Assembly: GCA_025642075.2 (NCBI GenBank)
Contig: JAODUO010000114.1
Span: 1-64,000 of the forward strand
Origin: Ridgeia piscesae
Taxonomy: Eukaryota; Annelida; Polychaeta; Sabellida; Siboglinidae
DNA length: 64,000 bases
Reading direction: 5' to 3'
Position numbers and translations under genes: made by a program. Each line of letters opens with the position of its first letter. Position 1 is the stretch's first letter. Positions 48,020 through 60,639 of this stretch are shown piece after piece. The notes under the pieces were generated by a model, which did no database searches, was not told the origin of the DNA, and worked only from the letters and a program-made list of their open reading frames with translations.

Positions 48020-49826
48020 CCGGCTCCAATCCGATTGTATTTCACATCGATCTATTGTGTAACTATCACTTGGTTTGTGTGATGATTTCTCAAGTGTTTG
48101 TTTAAAATGTGACCAATTCCTTTGATTGCGTTTAATTAGCTTTAGACACAGTAAATTTGGTGCAAAGCATCATTTGTTTTGCACGGTCCTGTTTGTCGCC
48201 TGCCAGTTCGCTGTAGCTTCTGCAAACGGGCACCTTCCATGGCTTATAAATTAAAATATTAAAATGCTTACGAATCGGAGGGTGACGAACAATATGATAC
48301 TAGACTGAAATGGGAGTGCATGACAAAAATGTTTTTACTACATCTATGAAAAAATATTTATTTGTGCTCCAAAATATGAATTCATTGACTGTGTATGAAC
48401 CGTTGTGAATTGCATTATTCTTCAGCATGGTAAATGTGCGATCTAAACTTGTATTTTGGGATTGATTGAAAGATGAAATCAAGCGTAATTAGTACAGGTG
48501 TATAGCAGTATAGGTATTAATATTTGGCAGACTTTGGCAGTGTGTCAATTCATTTGTGTGTTTCAGCTGTTGAGAGCAAGGCTAAACCACGACAGCAGTG
48601 ATGTATTATCGCTCAGTTTGCATTGTCATATGAGGCGTGTGGGATCTTAATTTAAAAAAAAAGCTACACCATTTGTGAGTTTTACTCCGTTCAGCATTCG
48701 ACAGTGTGTAATATTTTTACATAATACACATTGACGTTGATTGTCAATGTCAGTTAGTTTTATAAATCATGCATAGACTGTGCAACCAGCACATTGGCTT
48801 TGGCTGCTTTTGTGGAATTTTATTTGTGGAATATAACGTATAACGCACCCCATTTATAACGCGGTTCCATTTCGTGGACCCAACTATCCAGTTATGACGA
48901 GGCGCGACTATATGGAAATATATGGTGGTGAAAAAGAAGGTTTTGGTGCATTTAAAATAATAATATTAATATGTTATTGTTTTAGTTATTGTTAAAAACA
49001 TCGCTTATGTAATATAAGCTTGCATGCTCGCAGCACATGCGGGATGTTTATATAAATATTGTTAAAATGAACAATGTGACATCATCAAACAATTTCCATA
49101 CCTATTTTATGACTACCTGGTAATAGGTAATTTTAGTTATTTATGTAGACGCATGTATTTTTATTATTTATTTTTAAAAATATTACCTGTGGGTAGCATT
49201 CTTCTTATTGCCAATTTTTTTAATAAAAGTATGTTGTGAAAATTGTGGATTTGGCACTATATGAAATAAAATATTATAATTATTATAATAAAACTTGTAA
49301 TTTTCTGAAGATCATAGTGATGATAATTAATTATTATTATATTACTTATATAATTAACTAAAATATTTTGTGCATGCGAATGCAGTAAGTAGTTTATGAA
49401 TATTTGTGCGCACAAACGCGCCACCTAACTGTATTTTGTGTAAAGCAAACTTTTATAGCGATTTTACGGTAACTGCAGATTTGCTGAAGAAGTCGAGTTG
49501 CGGTCGAGATCAGCACGTTTGTTTTGTGAATTTTCTTCATTAGAGGAATGGAAGTGATTTATTTTTGTAACATAGTGTATGTATAATGTATGTAAGCTAA
49601 TTGAGGAGAAGTTTGGCAGCTGTTGGTGGTCATTTGCATAGTTAGGCCAGAAAGTAAAAGATTGTATGCTCAGTTCATGCCGATCAAGTCGACTACGCTA
49701 TGTCTTTCCGTTGATAAAATGGTGTAGTCCATAGACTTTTGATGGTATGACCACTATGTGTTCTAAATTGTTTTTTTCTGGTAAACAGCTGACAAAAAAT
49801 ATGATTGTTTATCAACTCTATAATCC
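48020..49826. other. AT-rich sequence, no gene recognised
   Basis: Near 48830-48910 a phrase (tataacgcaccccatttataacgcggttcc) resembles a mariner/Tigger-type transposon end, but no partner end was found. Otherwise unremarkable. Confidence 0.4.
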
Positions 49827-50760
49827 TAGGCAGTAGGCACACACCTACCGACTTACGCCGACTGCAGTTGGCGTTAAGAAGTGGTCAGTGCTAAACGCAA
49901 ATTAGTTCCGCCGACTAGCGCTGACTTCTGCCCGCACACACCAGCCGCACAACCAACCGACTAACCATCCTCAAATCCACTATAATTCGCATGTTTACTC
50001 ATTTTATGTTTACTCGAGAAATCACACTCGAGAACGACAGCGTTTTTCCTGAAAGTTGTGAGACGTGTTGCATTTGCTGCGTCATCGGCTGGAATTCTAC
50101 TGTGAAATACAGGAAGACGGAGCTTTGCCGGATTTTAATTTATGCGCCCGGTAGCGGAGCCACCAGCAGTACCACTTTTCACAAGAAAAAAATGGAGAAT
50201 CCCATTGGAAGTGGGAAACAAAGACAAAATTACATTTATTTGTTGCTCCGGCATAAATAAAATACAGTAATGGGTCAACGGGAATAAAACAAAAATAATA
50301 TACCTCTTTCTAAAAATTGGGTTACCCGCCAGGTCAATAAAATGTTAAAGTAAAAATATAAACCTTGTGGTCAGAGAAGGCTTGAAAACTAAAAAATACG
50401 CCAGGCTTAGAATGCCTTAGATATGACGAGGTTTATCACACGAAGGCCCTATGATTTCTTATTGGCAAACTTACTGCTGACCGTCGGGTTATGAAAAAAG
50501 CATGAACACACCAGCTGACTTGTCATCGGATATATAACTGCGGTGCCAAATTGTCACTGGATACCTCCTTATCTAATGCTGACTGCGGATTAACGCCGAC
50601 TGCAGATTCAACATTTGAAATGGCGTTATTCGGAGCAATAACGCCAACTGTCGGCGTAAAGTTGCGCACACACCTACCGACTGCAGTCAGCCGACTGCTT
50701 TTACGATAACAAGTCGGTTGGTGTGTGCGCCCAAATCGGCTGGTGTGTGCATAGCATTAG
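49827..50760. mobile_element. TIR element with ccgactgcag repeats (~930 bp)
   Basis: Left end gcacacacctaccgactt and right end aaatcggctggtgtgtgc form an imperfect inverted repeat. Motifs gccgactgc(a)g and tcggttggtgtgtg recur within ~120 bp of each end. The 89-codon open frame at 49991-50260 lies in its left half and resembles nothing I know. Confidence 0.65.
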
Positions 50761-50892
50761 GCCCATATCACCAAAGCGTTGCCTTTTTTGCCCTTTAAGA
50801 AAAATTAGGAACGGGGATATGCAAAAGTTGTTAAAATAGTTGATGATTTAGGGTAAAACACAATTTAGAATAAATATCCGCGAAATTCATCA

Positions 50893-51146
50893 CTTTATGC
50901 AGAATAAAAAATTGCTAACTGACATACAATAAATGTATACATCCAAGCCAGCCGATATGTATTTTATGACCTGAAATAAACTACAAACACATTTGATATT
51001 CAATTTCAAGGCATAACTGACAATATTTATGACTTTTCAAGACCTTTTATGCTCCTTATTTCTGACCTATCCACCACCCGTCCACTGTGATATTTCTACC
51101 TGTCCATAATGTGTTTCACCCAACAGGTGGACAAGTCTCTGCATAA
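50893..51146 (+). mobile_element. hAT-type MITE, CAGGGCTTTATGCAG family
   Basis: cactttatgcagaataaaaa at the left, acctgaaataaactacaaac in the middle, and cacccgtcc then ctctgcataaagctact at the right. A diverged copy. Confidence 0.75.
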
Positions 51147-53298
51147 AGCTACTCCAAGGTTTATAAATACTTAATTTGACTTCAAGAGAGAGATGTGTCT
51201 TTGTCAGAAATTATCCATATATGCAAACTTGTGACATGGTTGTAAGACACAGCATTAGCCAACCACTTGTGCATGGACAATTATCAGTCAAATTCAGGTG
51301 ATGTCTATCTTGCTACCCTCATATAAGGTCTTGACATCATGTTTTTTAGAAAATGGACAAGGTTTCTGAGAAAAAAAACAATAGCTCAGATAACAATGGA
51401 GTTTGTTCATGTGTCTATGTCCAAGTTTGCATATGGTTTATAATCAGTCCCCTAAACCTGGCATATTGTTAGGCTACTCAAGAAACATTGTCAAAATGAC
51501 ATGTCAGATCTCAGAAAGCACACAGTAATAACAAAAGAGTTTACTGTACTAGACATGCAAACAAGTAACTCTGGTACAACACAGTCAAAGTAACAGACTG
51601 GCACAGACATATACAGTCTGATATACCATGAGCAACATATGCAACTATGCATGCAAACATTCACTGTTTTACCATGACTCCATGAGCGAGCACACTCGGG
51701 TATCGGACTATGTCATAGTGACACACACACAAGTGACACAAATAGGTGTTCCCCTGCTAAACAGAAACAATGTGATCACACGAATTATTAAAAATATAAT
51801 GAAATATAGAAATCAGACTAGGTACTGACGGGTACTCCATTCAACGAGATGGTGAAATGAAGGCACCAACGGCGGGTCATTTACTTCGTAGTTTGTTATC
51901 TTTTGCACACCTGGTGTCACATTGTGGCAATGACACCCAATTGTTCAGTACTTCAGGAACACCCTATGTCTGTACACATTACGTTCAGTCACCAAAGGAC
52001 TTAGGCAGTTAATGTAATAAATGATAGAATTGCGGACTACAGCTAATCATACCTAACCACTGGAGTCAACAACTGAAAATCTGCCACTACTTGGCACTTG
52101 GCCGTTTATTGCAGATTATAATTTTTAATCAGCGGTCAATGTACACTGTATTCAAATTCTCAGAATGATAATCGGCAGGTGTATTGAGAACTGATTTCAA
52201 ATCCACTAGTATGTGCTACTTTCCTGCCACAACTAACTAACACTAACAGCTAGCCAGTGACGACAGTGAGAACCTATCGTTTGTTTGTCAAATCACAACA
52301 TTGTTTTATTTAATTAGATTTGCTTCAATCTGTTACTATTAACTAATAAAATTATATATAATTACTTAAAAGTTTTATTAATGCTAAACATGGGCTATAA
52401 TTATTATCTACATATTTTGATTTTTTTTTACCAACATTGCAGTATTGGTCAAGTAGTTAGAATCATGACTGTATGGTAGGGTTCATTATAAGTTATTATA
52501 TATATTAATGAATACATACTAATTAAAGTACAGATGGCAGTGTCAGCTACAGCTGGGACTTCTACTCCCCTGGCAGGAGATTAGAAAGATGACTGTATTG
52601 GTCATTAGTGGTTTGGGGGATAGCTGGTCACTATAGTTGGCGGGAAGATTAGAGATAGCCATTGGCTGGTTTAAATTATGTGTAGTGAGAGCCAGTTTTG
52701 ATATAGGGAATCTCACAGAGGAGAGGAGAGAGTTGTCAGGCGCACACAGAGTGAAGGGTGTGCAGCTGGAGGGTTTCCCTCCGGCTTGGGCTGGGAGGTG
52801 AGACTGGGCTGCCTTCGTGTTGTAGCTGGGTTGGAAAAGGCATTGTCATGCGAGTTATTGTGTATACTCTGGATTTAATAAAGAATAAGATTAAGGAGCT
52901 AGTGGCTATTGTAGTTCTAGTTGGTACCTCCCCCGTTGTCTAGCAGGACCGCTACGATAACTGTTTGGTATCTGGTGAGTATAGATGATAGAGTATAAAT
53001 ATATATTGCCTACTAGTCCTTACTCACTAGATGTTGTTTACAACATACCTTCAGTAAATGAGTAATATTATATCCTCGTAAAATATCACAAGCTTCAGCT
53101 TGAATGAGCAATCGTTTAGTCACTGTAATGCAAACATGTATGTAATTTAAGCAGCTGACACAATTTTTCTAATTTGGTAACAGTGAACAACACTAGCAAC
53201 AGTGAACACACTAGCAGTTTAAAAATGTTATGATGTACTCTCATTCCTGTACCACAGTATCATACCCTAAAGGCATTTTTGCCCAAACTATATGCTGG
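51147..53298. other. No gene recognised; LTR-like stretch near 52690-52990
   Basis: Mostly unique. At 52690-52990 a GC-richer block with gaggagaggagagagttg, a poly(A) signal (aataaagaataag at 52877) and then tggtatctgg, which resembles a tRNA-primer site, could be a solo LTR fragment. I could not find matching TG...CA ends or a second LTR, so this is only a suggestion. Confidence 0.3.
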
Positions 53299-54715
53299 TG
53301 TCATATAGAATATTGATCCGATGGAAAAGTGACCTACCTGGTTATATATAATAATGACCTCCGGGTCACTGTTCTATAGATTTTCAGTTATAGAAAAATG
53401 ACCCGCCCACATATTTTATGGATATACATGTATATTTGAAATAAAGATTTTTATTATAATGTTAAATAATACAGCACATAGCCAACTATTTCACTTCAAG
53501 ACAGTATCTAATCTTAAATTTGTGCCACAAAATAATGATGATTTTTTTAAACAAATAATTTCTTTGTTCAACCTTGTAGATTTATATAAGCAATACAGTG
53601 AAATGTTTATGCCTAATAATATATTGACCCATACATGTCTCGGTATACATAATTTTTTTTAAACGTTTGCCAATTTGGATGTAGATTTATCGTACAAACA
53701 CCATGCAGTGAAATATCTACTTGATGATTACACACAAAACTCTGTATTTTAGGTAGGAGTAGGGGGTCATATTTCTATGGCATAGTATATTGACCCGTGG
53801 CTCATTATACATAGAAAATTGAAAAAATTTGCCAACTGGGATGGTTATGGGCTTGTAGATTTTTCACACAAACACGAGTGAAATGTCTATTTAGTAATAA
53901 AAAAATTGTTTCAGGTGCCTGTAGGGGTATGCATCGTACTTCTACGGTATAGTATATTGACCTGTGGCTTGTTATACATAGAAAACACCACTACCACCAC
54001 CTAAAAACAGTTATTTTGTGGCAATTATCAAACTAATATTTACTGTGATGCTTGTATGGTTCATAGTTCATACTTCATAGTTCACAGGCACATAACCACC
54101 CAAGCTGGATTTTTTTGCAATGTGTTAGAAGCCTTGGGTCTAACACTATGCTATAGAAATATGACCCCTCACTGTAACACATTTATTCTGTAATTATCAA
54201 ATGGATGTTTACTGTGATGCTTGTATGAATCACACACTGTCACATAACCATATAAATTGGCAATTTGCTTTTTACAATTTACTATTATGAACGATGGCTC
54301 AATATAATACCATAGAAAAATGACCCCCCACCTAAAAACATTTATTTTATTGTAATTATCACATGAATATTTACTGTGATGCTTGTATAGTTCATAACCA
54401 GGCACATAACCATCTTAACTGGATTTGTGTTTTGCAATGGGTCAATATACTAATACTATAGAAATATGGCCCCCCACTGTAAAGCATTTATTTTATAGTT
54501 ATCAAACGGATATTTATAGTGATGCTTGTATGAATCAAATACTGTCATAACCAAACAAATTGGCTTTTTTTTTACAATTTACTACATGTAGTACATGTGA
54601 TATTCTAGTTACAATCTATGAACTGCATTATTCCAAATAGTTTAGCTTTTTCAAAAGGGGGGTCGAAATTCTATAATAGATATGGACCTCCAGGACCACT
54701 GTTTCAGTTCTGGTC
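53299..54715. mobile_element. Truncated relative of the long-TIR element
   Basis: Left end tgtcatatagaatattgatc, with ttctatagattttcagttat and aaaaatgacccgccc as at 44538. The ~170-bp internal repeats (tgcttgtatgaatca..., atagaaatatgacccc) are present in several copies. The right end breaks up near 54715 without a complete terminal repeat. Confidence 0.8.
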
Positions 54716-56191
54716 GATTCAAAGGGTAACAAAAAAACAGCTTACTGATACTGTTTTTACCTGTATTGTCGCTAAAAGCATATGAGGAACAGTGTGGCAT
54801 ATTGCTGCATGCGATTTCGTTGTAAACCGACGTAAGGCACTTTTAGTGAATCGCTTGGCTCTCTGTTATGACAGCTGAACCAGCAGATGGCACCGTGACA
54901 TCTTATTTTTCCAAAGTGCAGATAGAAGTTGGATTTTGATTCATGGTGTCAGTGGTTTTGCAAGAATTCTCCACTTCAAGACAACTTTCTGAGTATACCA
55001 CTGATGTCAAAAATTTGATTGTAAATGCAAATGGTTAGTTTGTGTAAACTCTTTTAGATGCATCGCACCAAACTGTTGCCTTTCTGCCCTGTAATACCTC
55101 AGGTTTGTTGTCTCTTTTAACTTGGTTTCGTGGGAATTAAAGCACCATAAATAGAAGTATTTGTTTTTGTAAATTAATATGAGATTTCTTTCAGTTTCAT
55201 CCTTGAATGCGCCTACATTTATTCTTATATATATATATATATATCTGGCCTACTTACAACATCAAACATGAATGTTTTGCTAAAACCCCAAAATGTTTCC
55301 TTTGTAAATTGGTTGATGTAGATTCATGCCCCTGCAGTCACACACTGTGTGTGCTTTAACTCTTGTTGCTCATATCCATTGCACTGCTTTGTGGTTATTT
55401 CCTGTCCAGATCATATTAACTTGACAGTCCAGTATCTGTGACATCCATCCAGCACAATGTCCAGTGACTGTGAGTGGTGAGTCACACCCCTGGAATTGTT
55501 TACTAATTATTGTACAAGACCTGCTTTGCTGCAGCGTCAGCATTAAGAGCATAGTCTAACGAGTACTTTATGTTGCCAAATAATGGTTGACAATCCAGAG
55601 GTATGTCAGGTTTTCATGTCAGCGTCAGTCCTCTGTCATGTCAGGTCGAGTGACACAACAGTTGACGGAAATGGAATGTCGTCTGTAGTGATTAGAGAAT
55701 GTTGTCCCATTCATTGATCCGTCTTAGGTGACTATAAATATACCAGGTTGTTATCCCTGTGGTTTCGTCTTCACAGTGCCCACTTCATGGTAAGGATGGG
55801 ATGAACCTGGGATTTCATTCAAAATGAATATCCTAGAAATTTCGAATACGTATCAAATCGAATACCGTCATCCCATGACTACGGGCACAAGTTCATGCCA
55901 GATTTGTCTGCATCATGGCCATACACATAAATCTTTTTGTTTATTTTCTGACCTAACCATGAAAACGACTTCTTACAGCTGCTATCATCACATATCTTTT
56001 GTACATATACATACACTAGGTTACAAAATAAAATCATTTACATTCCTGTAAAGAATAAAATTAAGAAAACAAACTTGCGAAAACTTGATATGATCTACAG
56101 GGTCTACGCGTAGCTTATTTGTTACCGTAACATCAGTAATTTATCGCAGGTGTCGCTAAATAAATTATCTTTACAAATTCCAGTTTTATGC
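54716..56191. other. No gene recognised
   Basis: Unique AT-rich sequence with a short TA tract (about 55227-55245). Open frames on both strands are short and unsupported. Confidence 0.4.
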
Positions 56192-56280
56192 TAACCCTAA
56201 AGTAATCGCAACCCTAACTAAGCCTAAGCTAACTTCAACTAATCCTGAACTTACCCGAAACCCTAACCTTAAACCTTACT
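56192..56280. repeat. Degenerate telomere-like interstitial repeat
   Basis: Repeated ctaaccctaa, aaccctaact, cctaagctaac, aaaccctaacc wording, close to the animal telomere unit CCCTAA. It lies immediately beside the truncated LINE at 56325. Confidence 0.6.
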
Positions 56281-56324
56281 AGGCTAGCGCTGTCGATCGC
56301 CAATTGCGCTATATTGTATATAGA

Positions 56325-57310
56325 CGCCATCCCCATGTCTCAGAAAGCCTCATCAAGCATTGCTGATAGGAAGATGGAGAAGATCGTGGGGGCCAGTACA
56401 CAGGCTTGCTTGACCCCATTTGTGACACTGAACAATTCCGAGACTTCCCCTCCAACACTAACATTCGCCATCATTCATCATTTAGTGCATTGATCATTGT
56501 TGTGAACTTCTCTGGGCAGCCATACTTCCTCAGTAGCTGCCATAGCCCGGTCCTCCCAACTGTATCGAACGCCTTACTGAAATCGACAAATACCATGTAC
56601 AGTGGTCGGTCCTGCTCAATGTATTTTTTTTTGTAGCTGTCGGAGACAAAATATCATATCCACGGTGCTCCGGTTTCCTCTGAAGCCACATTGTTTCTCC
56701 GGAATTACCTCTGGTGTTATGTGGGTAGATAGTCTGTTGAGGATGATCCTGGCGAAGATCTTGCCTGCTATGGAAAGAAGAGAGATTTCTCTATAGTTCC
56801 CACAGTCTATTTGATCACCTTTTTTGTAGATGGTTATAATGCTGGCATCCTTCCATGCTTGTGGTACAAAACCCACCCCCCAGGCATTGGTGATTAGTTG
56901 GTGCAGTCAGCTGAACAGATTGTCTCCTCTGTGCTTCCAAACTTCTGCAGGAATTCCATCTCCTCCAGGTGCTTTGTCATCTTTCAGGCCGGCGATTGCT
57001 CTAGCCATCACATCCATGGTTGGAATCTCATCGAGGCTTGTCTTGATAATGCGCTGCGGGATGTTGTCCAGAACTTCGTGATCTATTGTCGCCAAGGACG
57101 TTGAGTAGCTTCTGGAAGTGTTCACACCATCTTGCCACAATTCTCTTGCTGTCAGAGAAGGTCTCCATTCCATCTGTTGATTTCAGGTGAACAGGTCCTT
57201 CTTTTTGGGTCCCCTCACTTCCTTCAGTCCATTGTAGAAGCCCTTCGTGTTGCTTCAGCAGCTCTCTGCAGCTCCATTGCCTTCCTTTCCCACCAGTCTG
57301 ACTTCAGTGC
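56325..57310 (-). mobile_element. RTE-like LINE reverse-transcriptase remnant
   Basis: On the - strand from about 57180: a linker segment with DDKAPGGDGIPAEVW, then WKDASIITIYKKGD and NYREISLLSIAGKIFARII (conserved reverse-transcriptase blocks), then FVDFSKAFDTVGR (motif A, catalytic Asp present), a stop and frameshift near 56480, then TNGVKQACVLAPTIFSIFL (motif B). The frames break between blocks and the downstream FADD motif is gone, so it is inactive. Truncated at its 3' end near 56325. Confidence 0.9.
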
Positions 57311-57313
57311 ACG

Positions 57314-57586
57314 CAGGCTTTGCTATTAAGCTTTTGTATCCACTGGCCCACCGGGCCAGTAGATTTGAAAAGTTACTGCCCCCCCCCCCAAAAAAGTTAC
57401 TGGCCCGAATATTGTAAAGAAAATATGCTGCTACTGAGGTGGCCATCGCTTTAGAAGACCAAGTTTCGACATTAGTGACATCATGAAGATTTTCTGAAGC
57501 TCTTATGTTGCATCATTTTTTAAATGTAAAGTTTTCTGATTGCAAAAATTAAGAGAAAACTCGATGTTAAATGAAATCTTTTAGTC
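57314..57586. mobile_element. Left end of the CAGGCC hAT-like element
   Basis: CAGGCTTTGCTATTAAGC and the following ~255 bp match 28947-29216 (actggccc motifs, agaagaccaagtttcgac, ctcttatgttgcat). It breaks at cttttagtc, exactly where it joins MITE sequence. Its intact left terminus abuts the LINE remnant. Confidence 0.85.
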
Positions 57587-57838
57587 ACACATGTTTTGGT
57601 GAACACATGGATGTTAACTGTTAAGCCAGTTTACAAACTTTTAAATGTTTCTGATGACCTGAAATGGACTACAAACACACCACTTTCACTCACTTTTCAG
57701 GCATAACTGACAATATCTATGGTTTTGGAAGACTTTGCTCCTTCATTTCTACCCATCCACCCAAAAATATCCCCCAGTCCACAACGGTTTTTACCTGTCT
57801 AAATGATGGGTGGACGGGTCTCTGCATAAAGCTATGCT
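57587..57838 (+). mobile_element. hAT-type MITE lacking its left end
   Basis: Continues from (agt)cacacatgttttggtg to ctctgcataaagctatg with all the family landmarks. The join to the previous element is at agtc, which both sequences share. Confidence 0.85.
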
Positions 57839-58329
57839 ACTACCTTAGCAATGATATATCCCCACTGTCATATCTCAAACCGTATCTGAACTAGAAGTAT
57901 TAATGAGGTGTCTGTTCACAATAAACAATGTTCTCTCATTGATTGAAGACATTTCTAGATATTATATACCAACACCACACCATTATTTCAAACTAAAGTA
58001 GGTTAAATATTTTACCATTTTTCAGATGATTGAAAATAACCATGACCGTTGATAATTTTTATCACAATTAAAGATACTTCACCTTCAAATTTCCAAGTCT
58101 GTTCCAGCCTCTCGTGACCATGAACAAAGTATTATTTGCATAATGGGCAAGAAATTCGAGCCGCTTCATAGTGGGGAGACTGGTAGGAAACATGTCAGTG
58201 ACGTAGCTGAGCGCAAAGATGATACTGTTAACACAATATTAAAGATTTTCGGACCTGACTGCATTCAAATATGATATAACGTATAAATGTTATAAACGCT
58301 ACACTGATATACGGAATCTCCCGCCCATT
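57839..58329. other. No gene recognised
   Basis: AT-rich sequence between transposon fragments. Confidence 0.4.
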
Positions 58330-58700
58330 TTGGACGAACCCGAAGTAACCAGTGAGATAAACAAACTACCAGAATCAATCCAGAGTCCTTACACAAGTCT
58401 CCATGGATCCATGCTTATCCAGACTACATTGATTGTACCATTATGTGGGAGTGATAGGGTTCGGGTAAAAAGGAAAAGAGTGCGGGTACTGGGTATGTTT
58501 AGACTTTGTAATCATGAAAGTGATGTAAATTCAAGTTTAGGTGTTGCCATCAGTGAAGAAAGAGGATCAGAGGAAGCAGTAAGAACAAGAGTTAGTGCAG
58601 CATGGGGCAAGTGGAAAGACCTATCTGGAGTTATCAATGACAAGAAAATGCCAAGGAAATTAAAGATCGAGCTCTACATGACTGTCATTAGACCAGGGGC
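58330..58700 (+). mobile_element. LINE ORF2 C-terminal fragment
   Basis: An open frame whose middle and end (SAAWGKWKDLSGVINDKKMP, then KLKIELYMTVIRP) match the conserved segment after the catalytic site in RTE-type reverse transcriptases of aquatic animals. It ends abruptly at cattagaccaggg, where the usual continuation LYGAETW is replaced by unrelated sequence rich in tgctcaa and gtactca motifs. A fragment, not a host gene. Confidence 0.8.
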
Positions 58701-59299
58701 CGAGGTTATAAAACCGTACTCAATACTCCGTGCTCAAATTCCATGCTCAAGCCTCGTTTTCACACCATGCTCATACTCAACGTAGGTCACCAAACTTTCT
58801 GAGTACGATACCGTACTTAGACTTGAGCACGGAACATCCAAATTCTGAGCATGCTCAAGAGCGTGCGCAACGCCATACTCAGACAAACAAAGATGGCAGC
58901 TCACGTAGAAATTGGTTGATTTCGTTGTCAAAGTTTGGCGTTTTTGATAAGATGTGCAGTCTGGTTTCAGCGAGTCGCTTACGAGGTGTTGTCGATCTAT
59001 TTGAAGAGGTGGTGTAACAAGAATAATTTGACAGATGCTGTGTTGTGCCTAAAACGGCAGTATTTACTGAACACTTGCTAACTTAAGTGGCAGACGACGA
59101 CAGTATGACACAGTGTTGCAATAATTATGTTTTGGTGGCAGTTTTTCGGTTATGGGGACCATTCGTTTACTGCTTGGCGACACAAGCTCATGCCCAATTG
59201 CCGAGCGATGTTTCCCAAAACTGTGGTGTCGTTGGACGAGTAATGAAGTACAATCGTGGACATTTAGCCTACCGATGGGACATATGCAGCAGAGATGGA
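58701..59299. other. Transposon-like sequence with tgctca and gtactcg motifs
   Basis: From 58715 to 58870 the motifs tgctcaa, gtactca and gagcacgg recur in both orientations, as in the ends of some hAT elements. The rest shows short frames (58730-59017 and 59087-59458) without family resemblance. Confidence 0.35.
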
Positions 59300-59460
59300 G
59301 TGAGTACAATACAAATGTACTTGAGTACGAGTATGATTACTTTGAACATGCATGAGTACGAGTACGAGTACAAGTACTCAGAAAACAAATGTACTCGAGT
59401 ACAAGTACGATTACTTTACAATATACTCGAGTACGAGTACGATTACTTTAGAATGTAAGC
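59300..59460. repeat. GAGTAC-rich degenerate tandem repeat
   Basis: Four or five copies of a ~30-bp unit such as ctcgagtacgagtacgatta. A related isolated piece (gtgagtacgattactttgg) stands at about 61138-61157, which could be the other end of an element split by the MITE at 59804. Confidence 0.7.
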
Positions 59461-59803
59461 CTGATTACTTTCATGATTACTTTAATGAATATCCTGTTTC
59501 TAACATAAAGACAACTTTCATGGAATCCCTAGGTGTCATTCTTGTTCTGTTGTTGTGTCACTAATGTTCTAACTGATTACTGCTATCCACTATCCAGGTG
59601 TTATTGTTATTAATACTTAGACGACTTTCTCAGGTATCGGATGAATCATTTAATGCTGGATTAATAATTTAATTTATGGTTTCTGAATCAAATACAAATA
59701 GGAGGCATTTAAAATTTTCAAATACACATGATCAAATACATTACAATAACAACACTTCAAAACCAGGGGGGCATATTCAAAAGAGTAGTATATCAGATGG
59801 GTC

Positions 59804-60639
59804 CAGACATGGGGTCAAATACATTTGTATTTGAAAGTATTTAAATATTTTTTAAATATTTGTATTTGATGTTTAGAAATTAAAACTATTTGTATTTAAA
59901 TACTTTCCTAAAGTATTTTACTTGTTCAAATATTTTTTTGAAATACATTGTCAGTATCAACATTTCTATTTCACTGTCACATGTAATGCCTGCCAAACTG
60001 ATTACCTTAATGCACTGCAACTTCACCCAACAGTGCTAATTACTGATGAAGACATTTAACAGCAGGCTTCCCCCATGGCCCTGCAGTGACCACAACTTTT
60101 GTTTGCTCAGAGCCAGAGGATGGACCTAACAGTGACCATAGGTCAATATCCCCTTTTGTTCTTTAGTCAGGCTTCAAGTTGGCACCAGGTTATTCTGCTT
60201 TCTTTGCTGACTTTGAAGTTGAGCCTTCCTCACAACATGGTAGCAATGATTAACAGTGTCTCTTCTGAGGGCAACATAGGCGTTATATTATTATGGACCT
60301 CCTGGCATAACATACAAACAATAAATTTTGGCCTTTACCTCTTTCTGTCAGTTGTCACTATGACTGTTAGCAATAACAATACTCCCTAGCACTTGTCTGC
60401 CTGTCATCATATGAGCAAAACACTAATTATGCCTATAAACTAGATGTCTCAATATGTGTTGCTTTTCTTTTACCTACATAGTAATACAAAATGAAAAGTA
60501 TTTGAAAAATATATGAACAAGTATTTGAAATTCTTTTCAATGTATTCATATTTAAATACATTTATATTTAAAAAGTATTTGTAATCCCTCAAGAATATTT
60601 GTATTTAAATACATTTCAATGTATTTGACCCCATGTCTG
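59804..60639. mobile_element. 836-bp hAT-type MITE
   Basis: Starts CAGACATGGGGTCAAATACA and ends with its exact complement, TGTATTTGACCCCATGTCTG. Flanks GATGGGTC (59796-59803) and GATGGGAC (60640-60647) agree at 7 of 8 bases. Both ends carry repeats of gtatttaaatac and gtatttgaaa type for over 100 bp. The 96-codon frame at 60099-60389 is in its core and looks non-genic. Confidence 0.88.

Noticed and set aside
48830..48910. mariner/Tigger-type transposon end
   Set aside because: Only one end is visible; no inverted partner or TA duplication could be found.
58330..58785. 151-codon frame as a host gene
   Set aside because: Its conserved part is a LINE reverse-transcriptase segment and the end is unrelated transposon-like sequence.
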